Source: Stictocephala bisonia
Taxonomy: Eukaryota > Arthropoda > Insecta > Hemiptera > Membracidae
NCBI GenBank assembly: GCA_035578905.1
Contig: JAQJVL010000253.1
Coordinates: forward strand, 553,481 to 617,480
Length of the DNA stretch: 64,000 nt
Direction of reading: 5' to 3'
Position numbers and translations under genes: made by a program. Below, piece by piece: positions 11,925 through 23,145 of this stretch (the first letter of the stretch is position 1; every line of letters starts with the position of its first letter). The notes below the pieces were generated by a model. The model had not been told where the DNA came from and ran no database searches. It saw only the letters and a program-made list of their open reading frames with translations.

Positions 11925-14434
11925 TCAACATTGGATTAGGAACCCTAATAGCGATTTGATTCGCCTTCCTTTTAAGGCTTTGATCATTACAAAGCCTCAG
12001 CTGCTAAAATGAAAACATCTTCAGCTCCTCTTTATATTGAGTTTTTCATCTCGTTTTAATAAAAATATTCAAAAAGGAAATGATTATTTCAGTGACAAAA
12101 CTAATATCAATTAATTTATGGTTGGTTGATAGAGCGGACTTTATACTCCTATCTTCACCGTACAAAGTAAAGGCTATTTCCAGTTCATTTCAACAGAGTC
12201 ACTGAGATAAAATGGTACAAGGCCTACACGAATTTCATACGTTATTTAATCATAAAACTGTGGTTATTATAAAAATGGGTGTATGTAGAATTGTAATGTA
12301 GAGAAATATTTGTTTTAGTATTGGTTACAACAATTGGTCAACCGGTTATCTGGCGTCAGTTATTACGACCTCGTTCAATCTGGTAGCCAGAACAGTAGTG
12401 TCACAGAATGTCTATATCCTGTGGTAGTGTGCTGGAGTCCGGTATTTAACCCCCTCCCCACGCAGTCCCATATTCTCCCCCTCCAGATAACATATCACTT
12501 TTTACTCATATAACCTTGTAATTTTTTAAGAAAATAATAAAATGTGATATCAGTGGCAGTACTTGCATTTTGACGTTAATTTGTTTTAAGTAATCTTTAA
12601 TTAATAATTTCAGCACTGTGTGTTATGTTGAACTAACTGTCCAACCACCAATGTTTATAATAAGGTTTAAAATGTTTCAAATAAGAGATAGCAAAATTTA
12701 TCGTGCATTTTGGAAAATATTTGAATAAACAGCAACTACTAAACACTTCAGATAATGTTTTAAAATAATATAGTTTTAATACATCATGTTTGATTTAGCT
12801 ATAGGCAAAAACAGATTGAGTTGACTCCAATATTTCTATTAACATAATAATACTTTACATAAGATTCATTTAGTTCTATAACAACCTTTTATTCACGCAT
12901 GTGAAATTCTAAAAAAAGAGACGATTTTGAACGTTTATGTTTCATTAGTTAATCATTATTAATTTCGAAAACACTATATTGCTTTGAAATTGATTGAATA
13001 ACACTGACCTATTTATAACATATTTGTAAATATATATATATATATTTTTTTTTTATGAAGAAACAATACCAGAGGCAGAAATTAATTTTAATGCTGCTTT
13101 AAGTATAATATTGAATCATAAAAACAAAAACTGCTGCTCTTTACGTGAAAGCGTTGATGTTATATAAAAACTGGTTCTATGGACACTTGAGTAATGAAAT
13201 AGTTCAACATATGTCTCTTCAATATATACAAAAATAATATTGGATAGTTAATCAAATTCATATTATATTTTAAAATTGTATCTTTATAATAATTTATACG
13301 AGAACACAACGACTTTTGTCGACCCTAACTCATTTGTGTTCAAGGTCATAGCACAGGATAAAGGCAAGCAATACTATCTATATTAGTAAAGCTCGAAGGA
13401 GGAGAATTGTACGATACTCAGATTGTCCGAGTGATTAGAAAATTATGTTTATATTAGCATGAGCAGTCAATGATTCATGTTTGATAAACTGAACGAATAT
13501 TTAATTATTTGAACCTCTGTTAAATATATCTGTTTTACTGAGTTTAGGAAAACCAGTACAGTAATTGGATAAACTCTGAACAACTTTGTTTGGATGTTGT
13601 TTACTAATGATCCGAGAAAGGTTACTCGAATTTATTGGAGGAGCGAAGTTCCTTTTCGATGTATAACTCTGACAATTAGTTTTTTTTATCTAAAGTGTAC
13701 TCGTATATTTTAGTTAATAATGATTTTTCCCATTAAATTTAAGGAATAAATGGTTTGTATCTTGTATTAGATTTTCAAAGAGATATTCTTCGTTAAATAT
13801 GGATAAGCGCCTTAAAGATAAATCTTGCTAACGAATCCGTTTCCAATAAGGTCCTACAGTAATAAATAATAAGGTATTTGTAAAAAGCATTTCGTAGAAA
13901 AGGACCGATCTCATTTTAGTTGTGTATTGTAACTGATCGCATGTATGATTTGATCAGATTTTCTAAATAGATTCTGAGAAATACAATTCTTTAAGAGAGT
14001 TTTCTGCCACAACAATGATACAGTATCTTTTCAATTATACGGAAACAGTTCAACAAGTTACGAATAATATAAGTTAACAATCATTTTTATTAGACGTATT
14101 AGTAATTATTTGTTTAAGATATTTTAAACTCTCCAGTACAACAAGATATCCTTTAGTGCCTGCCTAGCCTTTTGTTTGACGAGTGGAAACAATCAGTTTG
14201 ATTGTCATAATCAGCATAACATGGTTTTTATTTAATTTTGAATTAAAAAAGTATGATGTTATAGTGGAGTTTCTCTGCCTTTTTAATAATAGAAATTGTG
14301 TTGACTGAAAAAAGCTAATAAATTATGACAAGTGTGATCTATGACATTACTTTTTTGAAGTACTGTAATAACAATAGTATTTCACTGAAGGATATTTTTA
14401 AATCAAGAAGATAAATTACCGTATTAAATAAGTA
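11925..14434. other. AT-rich stretch, nothing recognised
   Basis: No supported gene or tandem repeat. A more GC-balanced patch at about 12330-12490 ends in a C-rich run. A short TA run is at 13031-13045. Confidence 0.55.
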
Positions 14435-14728
14435 GGACCTTTTCTTTTACTTCACTACCACTATATATATATATATTATCGCAGTTACGGTTAAGGTCAG
14501 GTCACGTGGCTACTAAAGTTGATCACAAACTGGCAAATCCAATGTTTGACTTACCACCGAATGCACTCTCCGGGTGTAAGTTCTTGGAAAGCGATAAGAT
14601 AAGGCCAGCGATTTCGGATTCCTATCGGATAAGGAATACCATCCACACTGAACGTAAAAATGATTGGGGAACAGTTTTTATAGCAATAGAATATTTATCA
14701 AGTGGTAGTGAATTAACGGAAAAGACCC
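14435..14728 (+). mobile_element. MITE copy A with 8-bp target duplication
   Basis: Terminal inverted repeats of the type GG[AG][CT]CTTTTCCGTTAATTCA then CTACCAC are present: left GGACCTTTTCTTTTACTTCA, right end GGAAAAGACCC. The element is flanked by a perfect 8-bp direct repeat AATAAGTA (14427-14434 and 14729-14736). The interior holds AAGTTCTTGGAAAGCGATAA and TCCTATCGGATAAGGAATAC, shared with the other three copies. It is 294 bp with no coding capacity; a 75-codon open frame within it is incidental. The 8-bp duplication fits hAT, Merlin or P-type transposases; the terminal GG favours Merlin-like, but this is inference. Confidence 0.88.
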
Positions 14729-14768
14729 AATAAGTAAGTACTTCAGTTTCACAACAAAAAATATAAAT

Positions 14769-14813
14769 CAGGTACACTACTTATGTCACTAATTGAAAAA
14801 TTCAGTGTACCTG
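14769..14813. repeat. 10-bp inverted repeat CAGGTACACT
   Basis: CAGGTACACT (14769-14778) and AGTGTACCTG (14804-14813) can pair around a 25-base loop, just right of MITE copy A. Function unknown. Confidence 0.6.
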
Positions 14814-15250
14814 TATTTTAATATATACAAACTTGATATATTGATAACGTTAAATGCAAACAACTAAGATGTTTTTAAGGTATTTTATGTATGTGTTTTT
14901 GTATAAAATACATGCTGCACAGGATAGGATCTGTAACAGGTCCACCTAATTGACGATTAAATTAATTAAATTTGATAAAATACAAATTATTTTAATGATG
15001 AAATGGATGCATTAATTAAAATAAATTAATAGTTCAGTAATTATAACAAATTAATAGCCAACAAATATAGAGAATTGGGTAGGCAGATTTATTCAATGAC
15101 AGTCTTCCGAGACACCTGTGTAAACAAAATTCCAAACATTTCAGTGAAGACAGACCTGTTCAGTTTTGCGTCTGTCTGGGACTGGGACGATTCGATTTAA
15201 AGGGGAGTCCGTGTATCACAAAGTGACAGTCGAGCCCAAGATAAATAAAA

Positions 15251-15406
15251 GACGTTGTTAGTTGTCAAATCGGACAACTGGAGGCAGCACTAACCAGAGC
15301 AAGAGCACATGGAGAGACCGAAAGTCTTGCCCTGAACCCAGAGCCCAAGACCGTTACAGAGACAGACACAAAGGAATCTAGTCTCGCCCACTTCAATTCA
15401 GTCTAA
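15251..15406 (+). CDS. candidate short exon or ORF of unknown function (51 codons)
   Basis: Within a GC-balanced island (about 15100-15470) in AT-rich DNA, one plus-strand frame is open from after a TAA (15242-15250 region) to a TAA at 15404-15406. The translation begins DVVSCQIGQLEAALTRARAH and continues with an acidic Glu/Thr/Lys-rich segment. Amino-acid composition is balanced, unlike the AT-driven frames nearby, and the QLEAALTRARAH part could be helical. There is no ATG at the start. A possible acceptor AG precedes TTGTCAAATC, but without a good pyrimidine tract. I do not recognise a family. It could equally be untranslated sequence or an old mobile-element piece. Confidence 0.2.
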   Translation, partial: DVVSCQIGQLEAALTRARAHGETESLALNPEPKTVTETDTKESSLAHFNSV

Positions 15407-16059
15407 TGTAGAGTGCACACGCGGTTTGTCACCGCGGGTGGTCAAAGTGACCTCGAACCCGAGAAATCGGTATAAAATGTATTTATCAAATATGATTTAA
15501 ATAACATTTTAAAGTCAATATTAAGATTTAAAGTCAACAGTTATACTATGTCCAAGTTAGAATCGTCTTTATGTAATTTAAATTGAAACTCAAGACCACG
15601 TGGGCTTCAACATCAGTTGAAGAAAAAATCTAAGATAAGTTTTAGTTTGTAAATTAGTTTAATCATGTTTCTAGAAATCAGTATCAAGTAAATAACTTTC
15701 ATTTTTGTACTATTAAAATTCATATATAAATTAAAAAATGTAATAAATTAGCTTTTTCAAACTAGAGTCTTATTTATTGTAATTTACAGCCTCACCGATT
15801 TACCCATAAAAAATGACCCTAAGATATCTAAATAAATTTTAATTTGAGTAAGAATATAACTGATTTATAAAAAACTTACTCTAATGTAACTCATGAAGTA
15901 GTAGAGAGGTTACAGATCGTTATTACCCTTTGGAGTAATTTTATAACTTATTAGTAGAAATTTTCTAAGTGAGGCTTGAAAAAAATTGATTCCGAAGATA
16001 AGAGGCCCCTCCTTTTACACTTATGGTAATAGTATTATATAATATATACAATTAGCACT

Positions 16060-16250
16060 GATTCAAAGTGGTCATAGCTAAGAGGTTGTCACGCAGCTAA
16101 GTCGGGCTCGATTCCCAACGTGACCTTAACAGTTTTTACCCCTGTGACTCTCCCATGGTTCGGAAGTCACGTTAAGCCGGTGGTCCAACGAGCATAAAAA
16201 ACAAAAATGAGCTTATCCAAAAGGCGAGGGGGGCTGTGTCTTAATTGGGC
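16060..16250 (+). mobile_element. tRNA-derived SINE-like element
   Basis: Polymerase III boxes are visible in tRNA spacing. An A-box-like TAGCTAAGAGG lies at 16075-16085 and a B box GGGCTCGATTCCC at 16104-16116. Downstream, CCCATGGTTCGGAAGTCACG and TTAAGCCGGTGGTCC resemble a tRNA-unrelated body I associate with insect SINEs. An A-rich segment (AAAAAACAAAAATGAG) follows at about 16195. No acceptor-stem pairing was verified, so a functional tRNA is unlikely. Confidence 0.6.
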
Positions 16251-17004
16251 TTCTTACTAAAGAATGTACGAAATTAAATATTTAACTATTTTACACTAAT
16301 TTAAGTTTTAGTTTACATTCTAATTATAATTACATTCTAAACATCGTAATGTTCAATAAAAGAATATATATATATACCAGAGAAAAAGTAGAAATGTGTA
16401 AAAATATAAGCAACTTTTTTAAAGGAAATATTTACTCAATATTGTGCATTAGAAACACGATTAAAATATGAATAGTTTATAAAATGTGAAAAAACACTGT
16501 AATTGTTAATGAAATAATGGTAATGAGGTTAACATGTGGAATGACGTCTGTTTGAACACCCGTGGCCAGCAGTTGACACTAATGAGAACACAACAGTCTG
16601 GGGTGGGGGGGTCAGCGATGTGTTGGAACTTTACACTTGCACCGGAATATTACATAAAAATACAGAATAATTTGACTCAAGTAAAATATGAGGCAAGCGA
16701 GTTAAATTGTAGAGTTTAAAATTCTGATTAGAATGTAGTATTACTATTAGTATTTAGTATTCAGATAGTACATCTTTTAAAACGTAAAATCCCACGTACT
16801 ATTGGAAGTAGAATGTTGTATCAGCTTAATTTTTACGGAAATAGTTACACAGGAACCTACTAATAATATTCCTTGGCACATCCACGCAAATAAGTATCTA
16901 CATTAGTATATTGCATGTCTCCTAAGATTGAAAAAAAAAAAAAAAACTATATATTAGCTACTAACCAAGAAATTAATCATTAATGTTGTTGACAAAGAAT
17001 CAAG
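16251..17004. other. AT-rich stretch, nothing recognised
   Basis: No supported gene. It holds a short TA run (16364-16374) and an A-run (16930-16945). The frame 16534-16719 has no recognisable feature. Confidence 0.55.
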
Positions 17005-17760
17005 AGGATGCGCCGGTCGATATGTCAAAGCAACGCTAGAGAAAATGCGTTTGTTATTTCGTGGAAAACTCAGTTAACTTTCTGCCGGGACACATTACAC
17101 TTTGTTTTTGAAATTTATGAATGATGGAGTATCATATGAGGGAGACCAAGGTAGTTGGACATTTGCCATATTACGTGAAAATTACCAATCACGAAGTTTC
17201 GATTTGGTAAAACCCAAACCTTTTTCAAGTGCTAAAAACTAAATTACATCTACATAAACATGTTATAAAACTACGTTCTTAAACTAGTAAACTTATCTAC
17301 TTTAATAATTATCTACATTTTTACCTAGATCCTAGAATGGGGTACAACAAAATCAACTTATACTAAATATAAAATGTAATTTAACCCTGTTAACATTTTA
17401 TATTTAGTATAAGTTGATTTTGTTGTACCCCATTTTAGGATCTAGGTAAAAATGTAGATAATTATTAAAGTAGATAAGTTTATTAGTTTAAGAACGTAGT
17501 TTTATAACATGTTTGTGTAGATGTAATTTAGTTTTTAGCACTTGAAAAAGGTTTGGGTTTTACCAAATCAAAATGTCGTGATTGTTACTTTTCACGTAAT
17601 GATGGCAAATGTCCAACTACCTTGGTCTCCCTCACATTACACTTGACACACGTGTCTTTAACTGTGTACATGAACACACTCACGGATGTTTTTGTACGTA
17701 TTTGACACTGCTTTCATCCATACAATTAAATACGTGGTGTTAAAATGTTGGTATATAAAT
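17005..17760. mobile_element. dispersed repeat, copy interrupted by a palindrome
   Basis: The flanks (17005-17100 and 17643-17720) match 36075-36215: CAACGCTAGAGAAAATGCGT, then GTGGAAAACTCAGTTAACTT, then ACACATTACAC, then TGACACACGTGTCTTTAACT. In the 36-kb copy the two flanks are continuous. Here 532 bp are inserted between two copies of CACATTACAC. Part of the same family (CTCAATTAACTTTCTGCCGG) also occurs twice near 21.9-22.1 kb. The superfamily of the host repeat is unknown. Confidence 0.75.
17101..17642. mobile_element. near-perfect palindrome (fold-back element) with direct flanking repeat
   Basis: Two arms of about 240 bp (17138-17377 and 17393-17633) are reverse complements with only about ten differences and one indel (roughly 96% identical), separated by about 15 bp. 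Outer ends read GAGGGAGACC and GGTCTCCCTC. The 10-bp repeat CACATTACAC (17091-17100 and 17633-17642) looks like a target duplication. A 37-bp asymmetric segment separates the left duplication from the left arm, so the true left end is uncertain. A 9-10 bp duplication would fit a Mutator-like mechanism. No coding capacity. Confidence 0.85.
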
Positions 17761-18726
17761 AATGTGAAAGTAATGTACTAGTAGGCTTATTAAACACACA
17801 ATTAAACGAGGAAAACCATGGATTGATTAGATATTTCGTAGGCCTCTTAATTCCTTAGATAACAAAATTCAAACTCGAGTGCACATTATTTCTGCGCCGA
17901 TAGTAGGAAGTTTATGCTAAAAGAATACAGAAACTTTGCACAAGTATTGTACGTTATTTATGGATCATCTGTATTTACCAAATTGTGAATGAGAGTAAAC
18001 ATTTTCCAGTCCATTAAATACTTATTTAACAAAGCGTATGAGGAACAAAGAATGAAGAAACATTTTTGCTATCAAAATAATATCTAGATGACAGTAAATG
18101 ACTTTAGCGTACTATTACAAATGAGCAGTACATTAAGGAAATGGGAAATTTACGCCATGATCTGAGGAAGGAGTAATGTACTTGGTCTGGGCGTAATACC
18201 CGTATAGTCAACGGACCCAACCTTCTCCATTACATTAATGGAGAAGACAGGAATAAGGTTTGTTTGTTCGTGTCTAGATTGACATTTGAACAATTCAGAA
18301 TGAAACAATTCGGCAGAGTGATTTCAAAGATAATTTATTCAAGGGGTTTAAAGTCGATTTATTATATCGGAGTAAGTGTATACAGTCCAGAATGTCTCTA
18401 GCCTTGGTTCTGGCGACTTTAAATCTTGAGAAAGACAATACGGGTGTGACAAATACGATTATTTCATGTTTAATTTGAGAACATTTGAGATTTCAGCTCC
18501 TTCCCGTATCATGAAAGTACATGCTATAAATACTCGTAGTAATTTCAAATTAATTGAAAAAGCCAAGATCAGTCTATTAAGGAATCTCAACTCACTACTG
18601 TAATATATTGAGTTTTAATTCATAAACCTATGAATAGGCCCTACGTTATTTTATTTAATATTTGTATATTTGACATTATTCCGAAAGTTAAACCAAAATT
18701 AAATGATAATAACTGAGAAGAAAAGA
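17761..18726. other. AT-rich stretch with a short hairpin
   Basis: No supported gene. CTTCTCCATT and AATGGAGAAG (18221-18245) form a 10-bp stem with a 5-base loop. Confidence 0.5.
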
Positions 18727-18900
18727 GCAAAGGTTTGTTTCATTCGCTTTCTTGATGTTGACTAGACAGACATACAGTAAGGCCCTTTCTGGAATATCAC
18801 TAATGAAATGATTTGTCGTTATTAGGTGGAATTAAGACTGTAAAGTCCCTCTTACACTCAACATTAGGTAGAAAAGTGATTGAATGTTCTATTATCTTAT
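18727..18900 (+). repeat. dispersed repeat family 'GTTTGTTTCATTCGC', copy 1
   Basis: GTTTGTTTCATTCGCTTTCT then TGATGTTGACTAGACA matches copies at 31785 and 45240. Shared downstream elements include the GGCCCTTTCTGG-type segment. Similarity runs at least 70 bp and decays after. Probably an old interspersed element of unknown class. Confidence 0.6.
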
Positions 18901-21686
18901 TATTTGTTATATATTGTAGTCAGTTTGGCTGTTTATGAAACACAATCTTATTATTGTTTTCTTATCTATTATAATATCTTACAACAATACTTTCCGAGTA
19001 AGTATGATACCAAGGAACCTACGTGATGTTATATGCACAAGTAATTTATTTATTTGTTTTCAATATTTTTGACTCTATAAGTTAATTTCTGTAGTTTTAA
19101 TCGGTAGATTATTCCATCTTAAATGTTTACTTACGTATAAAGAATCAAAATTTTTATCAAACTCTCTACCTGCACGATACAAATTTAAATCATTGAATTA
19201 TTTACGAATGTATTTACAAGCAACTAACTATACAGACATTTGCCTGCCTAACATTATTTTTCAATAGACTTTTTAACTTGTTAGGTGTGCTAAAGAATCA
19301 AGGAGAACCTTGATTCACAAAATTAATATCAGCAAGTAACTATAAATCAATTACTATTTGCACTAGTTGTCTACTAACAGTTATCTACTTATTATGCGCT
19401 TTATCAATTGATTCTTAAATATTAATCTAATTCGATCTAATATATAAACATATTTGATTTATCATGTTGTACAAACTGATTTACTCCCCTCGCTCTAGGT
19501 TAGATGACAAGTTTGGTTCACGTCAGCTGTTTGACAGTGCTTCTGACAGCTGATTTGATGATCTCATATGACATAACATAACCTAATTTTAGTACCATTA
19601 AACCTCAAATTGATTGTATATTAAAATATAATATTTTACGTAATATTGAGTCCTTGACGCAATAGCTTTCTAGCATAACTACCAATACTTTAAAATATTT
19701 TAAATAGTCGACCTATGAACTACTTTAGTGGATTATTGTTAAATAATCCATTCGTAATAAGTTATGATGTGAAATGTTATTTATTATTTTTTAGAGTAAA
19801 ATGATAAGAATCTATGATGCCACATAGTTGATAATGTTATAGTTATTAAAATTCAACTTTTAGCTAACGTTTGTTTATTAATTGAAATATATGATATATA
19901 TTTTTTCGAAGATAAAACTGTGAAGTCAGAAAGAACCTACTTTACTACAGAACACGTGAAATTTATCGACACGTATAGAGATAAAAATAAAAGCTTAATA
20001 ACTAACTATTTGACACTAGACGGGTATTATACATTTAAAAATGCTGTACTATGTTTGTTTGAATGTAGAGGATGAAAAATGTATTTATATGGATTTATTG
20101 ATACTACTTCTTAACATCAGTATAACCTTTTATTATTAAAATATCTAATAGCTTATATCATATGTATTTAATGTGAGTAGTATAGAATACAAATTGTTTT
20201 TTTCAGTTTGCTACGTTCACAGTTGTGTTATAACAAACTTTACATTGTCATAAAATTTAAAATAATCTGGAATATTTGCAGTTTTATAATTAATGGGACT
20301 ATAACTACACGAGTTTAACGTTATTCAAATTAACGTTAATTCCAAAAACATTTATGGAAGTGGCTGAATGGGTTTGTTATTTGTGATAATGTGACGAGGA
20401 GAAACAATCTGTTGACGTAGTCAGGTGCCATGAATGAATAATTTAATGCCATATTTTGAACTTGCAAACAACTAATATTTGTATGCAATACTTCTAACAT
20501 TATCTTTAATATATTGTTTGTTTTTTTATCTGCCGTAAGTAGGTGAGAGATGAGTAATATATTTAATTTACTGATTTATGGCTCGATTAGTTTTGCAGAA
20601 ATTAGTAATGAATAGATCCAGTAAATTTATTAGTCATGGTAAATAGTGGAAGCTGGTTATTACTCAATAAGCTCACATTAACTACAATCAATAACTGGCT
20701 TCAATCTCGTTCTTCATATATGCCACAGTGATGTTTGTAAGTTGGTGACTCTACAGAAATAAACACTAACATTTACTATCGACTGAGAGGGGACTTAAGT
20801 GATATTTAGGTAATAACATAAATATTACTATTCCCTTTGATTTCTAGGCCGTAACAACACATATAAAATTTTGCTTTCTATATAGTTTATGCAAGAAACT
20901 TGATAGAACATTTTTACCGTTTCCTTGACAATCTGTGGAAGGACGTGGGTTAACGAAGGTCAGTCGATAAGGGCTGCAGGACGGCTCAGTTTCCCCTCAT
21001 TATCTACTTTAACGGCAACTGCCACTTCAACCCCACAACTTTCTAACGCAATACCACGCAGTATGTTCATTTATATCGTCCTTAACATTCTCTATTCTGA
21101 ACCTCCACGAGTGATAAACGTAAATGGTTCTAGTTTAAAATGGAAAACAATGAATTTTTATGCATTTGGAGTAATTTTATCATTTATTTTACGAAATGGC
21201 TGTGGTATACTGTACTCACATTTTTACTATCATGTGTTTCTTTTATCGTTTCTTACTTTATAATAGAACCGTAGGCACTAATCCATCCCCGGTACTTTGA
21301 CAGTTTACAACCACCCAACACTACTAGACAAATTGCATTGCTTGTAAAGAACATCCTAAACTTTGTTAATTACGATTTTGATGATGGCTCTTTGTAGCGA
21401 ATGTTATCCTTTATTCTACATAATCGAAACCACACTAATAAGAGTAAAACATGTTGTAAAGCATCGACGTAGTGATTAACCCTGGAGCTGGCAGCTACCT
21501 TTTCCTTAAACGGCAGCTGATTTTTGGCTTATTTGCATACTTTTGCCATACAATTTATAAAAAATACTTATTTAAGTAAACCAAGTTATATTTTGCATGT
21601 TGTTAAAAAAATATTAAGGCTATAATTTAATATATAAAACATAACAAAAAAGAAAAAAAGTGTCATTTGGATATTTAACATTTGGA
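18901..21686. other. AT-rich stretch, nothing recognised
   Basis: No supported gene or tandem array. The 112-codon frame at 20925-21263 has a GC-balanced first third (about 20930-21060) and a hydrophobic AT-driven second half. I could not recognise it, and it may be part of an old element. Confidence 0.5.
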
Positions 21687-21725
21687 AATTATTTTTCATA
21701 TACCGTGAGTATATGAAAAATAATT
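21687..21725. repeat. perfect 17-bp stem hairpin, 5-base loop
   Basis: AATTATTTTTCATATAC (21687-21703), loop CGTGA, then the exact reverse complement (21709-21725). The stem is too short for a typical animal miRNA precursor. Confidence 0.9.
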
Positions 21726-21850
21726 CATGAAAAAAAAATAACATTCGTAACAATGTTGTGCTGATAAAATAAGAATGAGAAATAGCCAAAATATTCTAAA
21801 TTTTATCTAGTTACAGGAAATGTACACATTATGTACCATGTAAACAAAAA

Positions 21851-22143
21851 TAAATGTAGCCTACTGTACCATGATAACTGCCAACAACACAAAAAGTTAT
21901 TTTGTGGGGCACTCAATTAACTTTCTGCCGGGTCTTGTTACATTAAATTCGACATTGTCTTTGTTCTTCATTGACATGAATACTAACTGACTAAATAAAT
22001 GTAGCCTACTGTACCATGATAACTGCCAACAACACAAAAAGTTATTTTGTGGGGCACTCAATTAACTTTCTGCCGGGTCTTGTTACATTAAATTCGACAT
22101 TGTCTTTGTTCTTCATTGACATGAATACTAACTGACTAAATAA
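21851..22143. repeat. 145-bp tandem duplication, 2 copies
   Basis: TAAATGTAGCCTACTGTACC starts at 21851 and again at 21996, and the copies appear identical over the whole 145 bp. Each contains TTATTTTGTGGGGCACTCAA then TTAACTTTCTGCCGGGTC, related to the dispersed repeat at 17.05 and 36.13 kb. A third copy begins but diverges after TAACTGAAC. Confidence 0.95.
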
Positions 22144-22251
22144 CTGAACATATTTTTGTTTTATTTATCTGATATAGAACAGTTTGATAAAAGAATAAAA
22201 CCTTTTTATTTTTTCCAATTAACAAATAATGAGCGTAAATGTTGTTACGCT

Positions 22252-23145
22252 GACCCACCCACCCATCCATACACGTACAGTGGTACTGACCCATCCGCCT
22301 ACCCACCCACCCATACACGTACAGTGGTAATGACCCACCCGGCCACCCATAAACGTACAGTGGTAACGACCCACCCGCCCACCCATACACATACGGTAGT
22401 AATGACCCACCCACCCACCCATACAAGTACAGAGGTAATGTCCCACTCACCCACCCATACACGTACAGTGGTAATGACCCACCCACCCACCCATACACGA
22501 ACAGTGGTACTGACCCATCCGCCCTCCCACCCACCCATACACGTACAGTGGTAATGACCCACCCGCCCACCCATACACGAAAAGTGGTAGTGACCCACCC
22601 ACCCACCCATACACAAACAGTGGTATTGACCCACCTGCCCACCCATACGTACAGTGGTACTTATCAATACCACTGTACGTGTATGGGAAGGCGGGTGGGT
22701 CAATACCACTGTGCGTGTATGTATGGGTCAATACCACTGTACGTGTATGGGAGGGCGGGTGGGTCAATACCACTGTACGTGTATGGGTGGGCGAGTGGGA
22801 CATTACCACTGTACGTGTATAGATGGGTGGGTGGGTCGTTACTACCGTACGTGTATAGCTGGGTGGGTGGGTCGTTACCACTGTACGTGTATAGCTGGGT
22901 GGGTGGGTCATTACAACCGTATGTTTATGGGTGAGCTTGAGGGTTAATGCCACCGTATGTGCATGAGCAGGCGGGTGGGTTAATGCCACCGTACGTATAT
23001 GGGTGAGCGGGTGGGTTAATGCCACCGTATGTGTATGGCTGGGCGGGTGGGTTAATGCCACCGTATGTGTATGGGTGAGCGGGTGGGTTAATATAAAGTG
23101 TTTACCACTGCACATGTGTGGGTGGGTTAATATATTTTTGTCACA
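22252..23145. repeat. 36-bp minisatellite, palindromic array 3 (largest)
   Basis: The left arm (22252-22659, about 11 units) has ACCCACCCGCCCACCCATAC on plus. The right arm (22668-23145, about 13 units) is the reverse complement type TACCACTGTACGTGTATGGG. The flip falls in an 8-bp spacer, CTTATCAA (22660-22667), flanked by ACGTACAGTGGTA and TACCACTGTACGT, close to the flip point in array 1. The left arm has CCC runs separated by single bases, so quadruplex potential sits on the minus strand there and on plus in weaker right-arm units. Units towards the right end drift to GGTTAATGCCACCGTATGTG. Confidence 0.96.

Noticed and set aside
14506..14733. 75-codon frame as a gene
   Set aside because: It lies wholly within MITE copy A apart from its last codons, and is broken in the other copies.
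16071..16125. Functional tRNA gene
   Set aside because: A- and B-box-like motifs are present but no proper acceptor stem was seen, and a SINE-like body follows.
20925..21263. 112-codon plus-strand frame as a host gene
   Set aside because: No family motif; the second half is AT-driven and hydrophobic. Left as unrecognised.
21687..21725. miRNA precursor
   Set aside because: A 17-bp stem with a 5-base loop is too short for a standard animal precursor.
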